This document shows, piece after piece, positions 53,773-64,000 of a DNA stretch of 64,000 nt. This DNA comes from Plasmodium brasilianum. Taxonomy: Eukaryota > Apicomplexa > Aconoidasida > Haemosporida > Plasmodiidae. The DNA lies in contig NC_090123.1 in the NCBI RefSeq assembly GCF_023973825.1, positions 2,091,501-2,155,500 on the forward strand, read 5' to 3'. Position 1 is the first letter of the stretch, and every line of letters begins with the position of its first letter. Below the pieces are notes generated by a model. That model was not told the origin of the DNA and did no database searches. It worked only from the letters and a program-made list of their open reading frames with translations. The position numbers and the translations under genes were made by a program.

Positions 53773-56700
53773 AGTAAAATAGTATTTTATAATTATAAAG
53801 AACTATAATATCTTAATTGATATGCAAAAATAACAAAAGTAATTATAATTTAATAGGTTTAATATGTAGACCTGTAGGTGAAAGTTTTTTTTTTATCAGG
53901 AACTGTAAAATGTTACATTTTTAATTTTTTGTAAATTTGAATGCTTTATTCTTATTCACATTTTATATTAAAATATCTTTTTATTTTACAACAATATTGA
54001 AATTTATATATATAATTCCGTATGTAACAAGAAAATGTTTTTGAAAAATATATATAACTTGATATATATATATATATAAAAGCTTATATAATTTTATTGT
54101 CATATGTATCAATTTATTTTTGTAAATATATAAAAAGACAGTATGGATTATTTCTTAACTTATTTTAGTAATAAATTTGTATTATCTAGAATACATAAAA
54201 AATTTATGAGTTTTTTTAATTAAGAATAAACGTGTCTTGCTATTAGTACGGAGAAACGAAGTGAATGTATGTAGTTGTATGGTTATATATATATATATAT
54301 ATGTATTCTTTTTTTATAATTTTTTTTATTTGTATATAAATAAAAAATATATTATGAGCTGAATAAATATTATTACAATACATTTTTTTTTTGCTTAAAA
54401 TATAAATTTATTTTATAATAGCTAGGATTAAATTTAAAAAATAGAAAATCAATGAAACCTAATAAATAAGATCATAAATGTAACTTCATGTAATTTATGA
54501 AATAACTAATTTTAATTTTATTTTGATTAATTGTTATTTTACTATTATAATGTAATTTGTTTAATCAATAATATAATTTTCTTTGTAAGGCAAAAAAATA
54601 TATATCATATTTATGGTGTTTAAATAGTATAATTGATAAGCTTTTTTTTGTTTATTTTAATAATTTTATTCAGAAAGATGCTTATTTTGAATTACAAATA
54701 TAATTATGTTTACACATTTTACTTTACAGTTTTTGGTTAACAATAGGTTCAACTGTTTAATGTAATATGGAATATTATATATATTTTTTTTAATTGTTTT
54801 AGAAGGATATACCTTACTAATATTTATGTATAATAAAAAGAATAAATAATTAATAATTCAAATTGGTCATTTAATTTATGTTTGTTTTATATTTTCTTCG
54901 TATATTTATTGAATTATATGTTTTCTAAAAGGAGCATTAACTTAACTTTATTCATTTCTTTATTTTTTTTGTTTTTTTTTTTTTAATTTTTTATTTATCA
55001 AATGTAGGTAAATGTTCATACTATATAAATATGTTAAATAACTTTTTAATATAATAGATTAATAAAAATATAAATTAATATTAATAAAGTACTATAGTAA
55101 AATAAGAAAAATATTTTTGTAAAAAAATATTAGATGAGAATCGAAATTTCACTCATTTTCTTTATTCATTAGAATATATATTTTTGTGATTCTATTAGCT
55201 TTACTAGAATAGTTAAGAAGAATTAATAAACTTGTTAATGTCAATGTACAACGGTTAATTAGTGAAACAAAGGGAAAATAAAATTTTGTCTGAAAATGTA
55301 TGCAGTATATTATCTTTTATTTTTAAACAATACAATGTGATAAAAAATGTTATATACACTATAGCTATATAACGTTAATCACATAATTGATTGGAAGGAG
55401 AATAATCAATTATTATAGAATTTATGTTCAGGATAAATGAGTATTATAAGTGATAATATATCTAGAAGAAAGAAAAATGTTAATATATATATATATACCT
55501 TTAATAATGAGATATACTTATGTTTTATACATTTAATCAAGGCAAAATTAACTATTTCAAAGCTTAGATATTAGATTAGTTCTATAAAAAATATAGAGTA
55601 CATATTGATGTTATATAATTATTTGTAGACGTTTTTTAATTTTACACATTACTACATTCTTTCAATAAACTATAGGATTCTTATTTTTATCCTTTTATTA
55701 TTATACTTATTTAATTTTGATTCAATTATGTTTTATAAAAATATATTTATATACTTATCATAAAATATATTGATGGCAAAAAAAGATTTCTATCTTTATT
55801 CTTGGCAAAATTAAACGCATAAAACTATAAATATTTCTATTAAATGTATAGGGATATAAAGAACATTTTAAAAAAAAATATGTATTCTGAAGGATTTTTG
55901 AAAGTTTGAATTAATTTAATTATTATAAATAAATTGTTTTTTTACAGTTTTGTAATTTATTTCATAATATAACTAATAAACAGATTAGTTACGAATTTTC
56001 ATGTGTTAACCCCGTTTTTATGAGGAAAAAATTTAAATCATTAAAGTATGTATATTCAGTCTTACTATGAATAATATAAAAATAAAAATAAGGATAGTTA
56101 TAATATGGTGTATAGGAAACAAAAACTTTGTAATAATTTTTATTGCAATATTTGTTTCAAAATTTTAGATAATTATGTACGGGTATCTTAAAACTTTAGA
56201 TGACTTCAAATTAAAATATTAATACCATTTATATCTTGTTTTTAGAAATGATTATTTTATTTTTATTATAATTTTAAATGTAAAAAAGAAAATATATACA
56301 TATATATATATATTATCACAATAGGATTACATTGTACATCTATGCACAAGAAAATTGTTTACAAGAAAATATGTATTTTAACAAATAATAGTTATATATA
56401 ATACAAACAAAAAGAAAAATTAGAAAATAAAATAATGAAAATAATTAATTATCTTATTAAAATTCTAATTTTAACATTTTTAATTTTCCATACAGAATTG
56501 TCCACAGGTGTTCGTCTCATTTTATGTAGATCCCATGTATACATTTACAAGGAAAAATATACGAATTTTTTATACAATGGTTTAAACAGTACATTTTGAA
56601 ATATATGAAGTAATTAGAAATAAAAAATATATTAATATTTCTCTACAATTTCCATCAAAATCTATGAAAATTCAAATTTATTGAATAAAAATTAGGTGCA

Positions 56701-58107
56701 AAAAGTTTGAATGTGTAATGTCTTATATTTATTTAATTAAATATTGTAAAAAAAAAAAAAAAATAGATTAACTTTTTAAATATATATTATTAAAACATGC
56801 TTAAAATATAAAATGAATGTTACGCACTTATAAATTATCTATAAAAAAATAATCCATTTTTTCATTTTTATTCTGTTTTAAAAATAAGATTTATTTTTTA
56901 AGATATTATTTTCTGTCATTATAAACTATAAATATATTTATATATCATAAAAAAGGTATTAACACTCTATATAATATATATATAAACCTTAGGAAAAATT
57001 ATAACATATATATAAATATATGCATATATATATTTACATAATTTTATGAAAAGTTATATGTAATTTTACTACCTTAAAAGAAAATTTTTATATTTATATA
57101 TATATAACACGTTCTTAGAACTGAACTATTTTGAAAAAACTAAGATAAAAAAAGAAGAATTTTAAATATATTATTTCTACATATATGTGATAATATTTAA
57201 TTCATTATTTTATACTTTTAATGAACTAAAAAAAAAAAAAAATATATATATAGTACATTTTTAAATATTCACTATGAAATTAGCGGCGTAATTATGAATA
57301 TTAATAAAACATTTAATGGCTTCAATTATTAATTTAGTTCTGATGACTTTGTAGTATTAATTTATCAAAAAATTATAAATAATACACATTTTATAGAGAC
57401 ATTATTTTTTGATATATTTATAAAATATGATATATGATTTTCAAAAAAAAGAAATAAGTATATATTATAATGTATGTTACAACATATATAGATTATAATA
57501 TATTTCTCATAATTATTATTTTATAAAATATATATTAACAGTTATTTTTTAAGGTAAATAAAATTTGTTTTTATATGTCAAATAAATAATATGCGTTTAC
57601 TTTGTTTAATTGAAATCTAAAAAATTTACATTTATTATCATTTTAAAGATAATTAGAATTTTTACCATAAGTTGAACCAATAAAATACTTGCATTCTACA
57701 AAAATATAAAAACATGAAGTACTATTTTTAGTTCGAATATAGATAAGGCATTATTCGTATACAATGATTTGTATTGTCCTTTTATATATTAATTTTAGTT
57801 CACAAAACTATATTTTTTATAAGATCCTATTGAAATAGGAATATTATATATATTAAACCATAATATGCAATTAAAGTGAAAAAATAATATAAAATAAAAT
57901 TTTAAAAATATAATAACATTCATATTAATGAAAAAATGATTAATTTAACTTTTTTTTTCTTCTGTATTAAAAAGAAAAATTATACATACATGTATTATAA
58001 AATAATAACAGTTATAAGTATGTTTTATAAGAATGTATTCCGTAAAAATATTATATATATATTAGTTATTGTTGATAACTTCCTTACATAAAAATGTTTA
58101 TTTCTAA
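53773..58107. other. Convergent intergenic region
   Basis: Lies between the 3' ends of the 52931 gene (+) and the 58975 gene (-). The right half, about 56430-57900, is homologous to 59870-61500 at an offset of 3.42-3.44 kb; for example CCATGTATACATTTACAAGG near 56532 corresponds to the CATATGTGGAAAGTTGCAAAGG-like region near 59973. No gene seen. Confidence 0.55.
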
Positions 58108-58975
58108 TTATTCATTTAATTCAGACATTAACTTAATTTTATTATATTTTTCATTATTTATTAAGAGCTTATATAACGCTATTAGAAGTATGACAGATAA
58201 TATAACCATTAATATCCCAAATGATATTAAGAAAAAATATTCTTTTGCTCCTTTCAAGACATTTTCTACTGCTTTCCATGCGCCACACAAATTTAGTGCA
58301 TCCTTAAGTTTATCTTCTGCAGTTTTCAAGTAGTCAAAATATTGTAATATTGGCAATCCAATTGCGAACAAGAAAAAAAGGAAAGTCATAAAAGCTCCAT
58401 ATCTGTATTTTCTGAATTTTATTTTTTTTAAATCTATATCACAAATTCTCCTTTTTTTTTCAAGTAAATCATCATAGTCATTTTTATTAATTAATTTTTT
58501 TTCAAAATGGAAGTATTTACCATCAAATATCCCATTATCATAATCTATAACTTCTGTATAGTACTGCGCCTTATTTAATAAACTTCTATTAGACTGTCTG
58601 TTTTTTCCTTTGTTAATCTCTCCATTGAATGGTTTATCCTCTTTAAGATCTAAATTATTTGAATCTTTATTCTTTTTATATTTTGCTAGTAAACGATAAC
58701 TTCTTGTATTTAATCTTCTACATGGTGTCCAATTCTCAATCAACAATTTTTCATTAGTTCTCTAAAAAAATTATGTTAATATACGTTATTTCACACAATA
58801 AATAATCTAATAATAATAAAAATTATTAAAAAAAATAAAACATAAAAAATATAAAATTTACAGAAATCCATACATAACATTATCATACTGTATCACAACA
58901 AAAATGACATATCCAACTTAAAATCATAAACGCAGAAATTTTGAAAAATAAGGTGGTATAAATTTTTTGTTCCAT
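58108..58975 (-). CDS. Two-exon exported protein, YYTEVIDY type (provisionally fam-l), inverted copy
   Basis: Minus strand: exon 1 58975-58889 (29 codons, MEQKIYTTLFFKI...ILSWICHFCCDT), intron 58888-58762 (127 bp, donor GTATGA, acceptor TTTTTTTAG), exon 2 58761-58108; about 246 residues. Exon 2 begins RTNEKLLIENWTPCRRLNTR and has SYRLLAKYK, QYYTEVIDYDNGIFDGKYFH, a slightly altered KKLINKNDYDDLLEKKRRI, membrane segment 1 (AFMTFLFFLFAIGLPIL), a loop with one Cys, membrane segment 2 (FLISFGILMVILSVILLIAL) and YKLLINNEKYNKIKL. It is complete and looks intact. It is the only intact gene on the minus strand and converges with the 52931 gene. A fam-m-type pseudogene lies upstream in the same orientation, so the fam-m to fam-l order is kept but the block is inverted. 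Confidence 0.87.
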
Positions 58976-59388
58976 TGTATAGTTTATTAATATACATATA
59001 TATTCAGCAAGGGAAAAATTAATAACTATTTATTTTACTGCTTATTATGGGGGATGCTATATTTATTTTTAAAACAATTTGTTTTTATTACTTCATGAAT
59101 ATTTAATAAAATATATATAATTACTATGTATTTTACTGTATATACAAGGAATAAATCTTTAAAAATATTTAAAAAGTTTTTATCGTTAATGATATAAAAA
59201 AAAAAAAATAACTAACATTCATTAAAATAAAATAATATATGTTTATTTATAAATATTGAAATAATATTATGTAATTATTTACTCTAAATAACTGGTTAAA
59301 TAATATATGTATTAATTTTTTTTCATAAAATACAAAAAAAAAAAAATAAATGATTTATTATTATACGAAAATATCCAGTTTACATGCT

Positions 59389-59408
59389 ATGTAGAATGTT
59401 GAGAATAT
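59389..59408 (-). promoter_or_regulatory. Conserved upstream element, inverted gene at 58975
   Basis: On the minus strand ATATTCTCAACATTCTACAT, 433 bp before the ATG. Orientation and spacing follow the gene even though the gene is inverted, which argues the element belongs to the gene and not to the array. Confidence 0.58.
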
Positions 59409-61531
59409 ATATATTATATATTGCTCTTCATATTAAAAATATAATTACTAATTTTTAAAATGTTATCCTATAAAGCATACTAATTTTATAAAGATATTTT
59501 TTACAAAAAGATAATATTTATAAAATATATTAATAATTGTAATATATTAATAGATGAAAAAAATTTTTTTTGTGCATTTTGTTCTGTTATATATAGCAGT
59601 TACATTACTTATTGCGTAAACATGTGTATTTTTATATAGGATATAATATAATTTTGAAAAATTAAAATTTTAGCATATTATTTAATCTATAAAAATAATA
59701 TATAATGTAAAGATGCATAATATTTAACTTTTTATTTTTCTGCTATGATTTTTAAAAATTATAATTCTAAATTAAGTTTAATTTATAATGCTATTTCTAT
59801 AAGAAAAATACTCATATTCAATTAATTTATTTTTTTAAATTAATAATATATATTCAGAAGACATATGAATAGTAAGAATAATTTTAAATGTACTATTAAT
59901 ATTCTAATTAGAAATATTTTTAATTTTTATATGCTGATATGTTCATATGTACCTGCCTCATTTTCTGTATATCATATGTGGAAAGTTGCAAAGGAAAAAA
60001 TATGGATACGTTATTTCACCTATTTAATGATTATATTTAAAGAGTATGTAAATGTAATAACTAAAACTTATATTCAAATTATAATTTTCATTTGAATCTA
60101 TGAAAAATAATATTTAATATTTGAAAACTACTCAATAAAATGCTGTAGACAAAAACTTACAAATTATATTTATTTAATTAATCATTTAAAAAAATATTTA
60201 CTTTTTAAAAATAAATTATACTTATCCAAAAGAAAAAAAATGATAAGTATTTATATATTATCCACAAAAAGATAATTCTTTTTTTCACGTATTTTATTTT
60301 TTTTTTATTTATTATTAGATATAGATAATTACTAATGCTTAATACAAACAACATATATTTTTGCATATCTTTAAAATTTTAAGATATTACGCAATATATT
60401 TATGGAAAAACTAAAAGTACAATATATAAAGAAATAATTATCTGTTTATCATTGTATTATTTCAGAAAAAAATGACTTTTTAATAATATGTTAAATGAAA
60501 AATTTTATATTTATAGTTACATAATACAACTTCAGCAATATATCATTATGAAATAAACTGAACCAAAAAGAGAAAACAATTAAAACAAATTATTTTTTAA
60601 TATATAACCGTATTTTATTTGTTAATTTAATCTTTAAAAGAATAAAATGTCTGTATTTCTTGTATTTATATGCTTACGTTATTATATATATTTAATTCGT
60701 TTATTAAAAATTTAATTTACAACACAATTAATATGAATAATTAAGTAGTTATTTATTTGAAATCTTAAATGTTTGTAAGGATATATAATTCATAATTCAT
60801 ATAAGAATTATAAATAATTAATAATTAATAAGAATAATTTATTAATATGCATTTATATATACTTATATCATATACAAAAGTAGGGATGTCCGTGAAAAAG
60901 GTATTTAAATTAATACACCTTATATCATGTTCCACATAGAGTACAACTTATAGAATATTAAATTTAATATATAACTAAAATATATATATATATATACATA
61001 TCTATATAACAATGTATATTCACTTGTTTTCATTGAATACAAAACAAGATACGTTTATTTTTGATTCAGAACTAATAATATATTTTCTTAATAGACTAAA
61101 CAAATTATCATTTTAGACAGTAATAAGACAAAAAAGAAAAAAAACAATTTTTTGTTAGAATATATATATTTTACTTTAATAATTATATATGTTGTGTGAT
61201 GTCATATGCTAATTTAGCGCATATATATATATATATGTGTGTTTTTTAAATGGAACTATGCTTAAAAATATGTGTGTACGAATTGCTAATATTTAGTCAA
61301 GTTGAAACAATTTTTTATATTACAAATTAAAGGACATTAAAACGTTCAAATTCACGAAAAAACTAAGAATATATTGTTTCATTGCTGTGTGTCAAAAATG
61401 CCATATATATATTGGGATATATAGAGAATTTAAGAAATTATGATTATGTTTATTAAGAATAAAAATATTATATCTATTACTATATATTTGGAAAATCTTT
61501 AGGAATATATATATATTCCTTACTATGTATA
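59409..61531. other. Intergenic region inside inverted doublet
   Basis: 5' flank of the inverted fam-l-type gene and 3' flank of the fam-m pseudogene. The 76-codon frame 59865-60095 on the + strand falls in the block duplicated at 56430, where the frame is broken, so it is not called. Confidence 0.55.
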
Positions 61532-62270
61532 TTATCTTTTAGTGAACTTAATTTTTTTATATTTTTAACATATGATCGTAAAAAAACTTTAATATAAGTA
61601 TGATACCTAATACAGTGAAAGAAAAGATATATATTATTAGACCAAATGATTGTCCTAGAAAAGAAATTTGGGCGTTAGTGGGATCTGCATCTAAGACCTT
61701 CATATCCATGGGAAACTATCTTTTAACTTTTCTAATGCGGTTGACAATATTCTCTTATCTAATTCTTCTATTTGAGTATTAGACCAATTAAAATTCAACA
61801 ATCACATTTTCTTATATATGAAATGTGATGTTAACTCTATTGTGGATATTATTAATAAAAACAAGAACAATAATACAAGTAAAATAATTCTTAATCCGTA
61901 TTTTTTAAGTATTATTTTTTTGTAAGTCTTGTTACTAATTGCCATATATTCCTTGAGAAAACCTAGATAATTAAATTATTTGAATATTTTTTTTTCCAAA
62001 CATGAATATTTTTTTGTTTCAAATATATAAGAATTATATTACTTACCTTGTTTATTATATTGCGTATTCTTTGATGAATCTTCATTCGATGCTTTTATTT
62101 TACTTTTACATTTTTTCTCATTTTAAGTTGTATTTTTTTTTTTTTTTTTGTGTCTTACTTTTTCTTTTTCGCACGAACTGTTGTGGCATAAGCACACATA
62201 TTAGTAGAATCGTATGTATTGGTTGTTTAATATGGAATAGAAATCATAATTACTTTTGGGTAAATCCCTT
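61532..62270 (-). pseudogene. Decayed KIFKELDY-type (fam-m) gene, inverted doublet partner
   Basis: Minus-strand translation shows successive family landmarks in different frames. IFETKKYSCLEKKIFK is followed by an in-frame TAA (61978-61976) where paralogues have the Glu of KELDY. Then comes NYLGFLKEYMAISNKTYKKI running into ILKKYGLR and a Leu/Ile-rich membrane segment, ended by TGA (61804-61802). After a frame change there are remnants of the loop, and FGLIIYIFSFTVLGIILIL matches membrane segment 2. The final basic tail is frameshifted and ends at TAA 61534-61532. Another TAA lies at 62041-62039, just before IFET. Upstream to about 62270 the similarity fades (possible relic of the NYRLLAK region), and a 17-base T tract at 62133-62149 lies within it. 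No convincing exon 1 was found. It sits about 3.4 kb (stop to stop) from the inverted fam-l-type gene, as in the intact doublets. Confidence 0.82.
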
Positions 62271-64000
62271 GGTGTAGATTTATATATTTTATATGGTTTT
62301 CTTCTAATTCCTATTTATATTCTAAAGATGAAGGATTTAGTAATGATATATATTAAATTCTGCGTATTCCTGTTTGATTTTCTAGTATGTGCCGCGTATA
62401 ATTCTTTATAATTTTTCTTTTAGATTCTGTCTTTATATTTCTTTTCTTTTTTTTTGTATATATTTTAAAAAAAATAATTAAGAAGTTAGTACACCCTGTA
62501 TGGAGATGAGTAAACTGCATAACATAGAATTTTAATATTTTTCTGGTTATAATATAATGACGTATAGGAAGCAATTTAGGAATGATGAGGTGTAAACTAT
62601 TTTTAAAATAGGAAATTTATAATTAAGTGGAATTATTGAATAAAGATATTATTTATGTGGCAAAATAACTTTTAACTTTTGAGTATTTCATTTACTTTTA
62701 AATAATTTTTTTCTTTTATTTATAAAAATTTTTACTTATACTATGGGCATTAGGTTAATGGTACTGTGAAAATAAATAATTTATATAAGGCTTGAATAAT
62801 TATTTTAGAATAGTTACAACGGTATACATTTTACAACAGAATAAAAATAATTGTTCAAACTAAAAGAGTAATTATAGTATAAATGTTTGACAATGAGCAA
62901 TACATTAATATAACAAAAAATATAAATAATAATAATGATTTAATAGAATTTAATTTAAATGTAGTAATGCAATATTATAAATGTATATTTTTTAATCAAA
63001 AGTGCTTAATTTTTTGTTTGAGATCAAAAATATACAACTTAAGATAGTTTACTTTTATTATCTTATATAAGATAAATTAATCTTATACTTTTTTTAGCAA
63101 TATTATACGTAATTTTACTATATGATTTTAGATTTAATTGCATTTAACAGCAGTTCAAAATTTTTAGTAATATAAGAAATAGTATTAAAAATAAAAATTT
63201 GAACATATAAAAATTTTTTTTCTTTATTCAAGCGATTAGAAATAGGATGATATAATTAAAAAAAAAAATGATAAATTAATAAAAAATAATAATTTTATAT
63301 ATTTTAAAATTGTTATAAAAAATTATACATACATAATTTAATGACACTCTAAAAATACTTTATGATCGAATTATTAGTTATTTTACATTATATAAGAAAT
63401 TAACCTGTATTATGATAGAAAAATGGGTACTCTTAAATATATTAGAACTATCATATTTAGATTATTAACTAACAAAAAAAAAAAAAAAAAATGAGTAAGC
63501 TTTACGAATAATAAATAAATTATTATATAAAATTATATACATCATTTTTGCAATATAGTATTAAAATAAACAATTTTTTCTTTGATTATTTATTTATTAT
63601 AAGATAATAAAAATTTCCTAAAATAATAAAAATGTATTACTCCTTAATAAATCATTTTGACCTTATAAAGGGATAAATAATAAATAATTTAAATTCTTCC
63701 ATTATGCATTAATTAAAATTATTAAAATCATACATTACTAGGTTTATTTTTGCTGTACATTTATACATAATTGTATATAAGTATAGGTGAGTAAACAATT
63801 TTTTTTTTTTTATGTATTTGGGTGATCAATAAAGAAAGATCATATGAAACTGATATTTACTTTACAATATTATTGTATTACATATTTTAACCTTTCTCTT
63901 CCTCTTAATTATTTTGTTAAGCTTTTGCACAAGTTCTTTTTGCTCATATTCTTATCTTTATTTCTTTATAATATTTTTTGAATTATTCCTAGAATTTTAG
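62271..64000. other. Region upstream of the inverted pseudogene
   Basis: A+T-rich with A18 at 63474. I could not find the pseudogene's first exon or its conserved upstream element here. A 73-codon minus-strand frame (62574-62353) is unrecognised and not called. Confidence 0.5.
63474..63491. repeat. A18 tract
   Basis: Eighteen consecutive A in otherwise featureless A+T-rich sequence near the right edge. Confidence 0.85.

Noticed and set aside
58094..58333. 79-codon + strand frame over the inverted gene
   Set aside because: Antisense shadow of the 58975-58108 gene.
59865..60095. 76-codon + strand frame
   Set aside because: Lies in a duplicated flank whose other copy (near 56440-56660) does not keep the frame.
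62353..62574. Minus-strand frame considered as the pseudogene's first exon
   Set aside because: A faint resemblance to the leader (ILKFYVMQF) but no donor in register and too far from the exon 2 relic to be convincing.
63800..64000. Telomere repeats or telomere-associated repeats at the right edge
   Set aside because: No GGGTTYA-type repeats seen at either edge; the chromosome end is not in the window.
1..64000. tRNA, rRNA, transposon, CRISPR or var/pir/surfin genes
   Set aside because: No cloverleaf-like GC-richer segment, no long internal or terminal repeats with a transposase, no regular spacer array, and no large-exon antigen family motifs were seen.

Overview
The window looks like subtelomeric DNA of a malaria parasite, most likely Plasmodium malariae or a very close relative. 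The DNA is extremely A+T-rich, with long A/T homopolymers and TA microsatellites. Every intact gene has the same layout: a short first exon encoding a hydrophobic leader, a 122-135 bp intron, then one larger exon carrying an RxL (PEXEL-like) export motif and two C-terminal membrane segments. Two protein types recur. One carries a KIFKELDYxxFLKNNR core and the other a YYTEVIDYNNGxFDGKHFHF core. I recognise these as the P. malariae fam-m and fam-l exported families. Family membership is solid; which letter goes with which type is from memory and provisional.

The left three quarters (1-49376) is a head-to-tail array of three units of about 16.4-16.5 kb, ending at 16374, 32886 and 49376. Each unit holds, in order: a spacer of about 11 kb; inside it, the wreck of a different exported-protein gene; a fam-m-type gene (11741, 27500, 43990); and 3.7-4.5 kb further on a fam-l-type gene (15475, 32013, 48512). 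The spacers are homologous between units, and parts of units 2 and 3 are close to identical. The first bases of the window probably are the stop codon and 3' flank of yet another fam-l gene.

The right quarter breaks the pattern. At 52931-53772 is a divergent third type of exported two-membrane-segment protein. It is followed by a convergent junction (53773-58107) and then an inverted doublet on the minus strand: an intact fam-l-type gene (58975 to 58108) and, upstream of it, a fam-m-type pseudogene (about 62270 to 61532).

The genes do not form a metabolic pathway. They are paralogous, probably exported surface or host-cell-remodelling proteins of unknown function, arranged as repeated pairs. 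The most notable non-coding signal is a short conserved element, consensus ATATTCTCTACRTTCTRTAT, lying 400-433 bp upstream of the start codon of all eight genes, including the inverted one. It is accompanied by a second conserved block about 290-325 bp upstream. Several copies carry single lesions (lost start codon, lost splice donor), so the array shows birth and decay in progress. I found no tRNA, rRNA, telomere repeat, CRISPR array or transposon.
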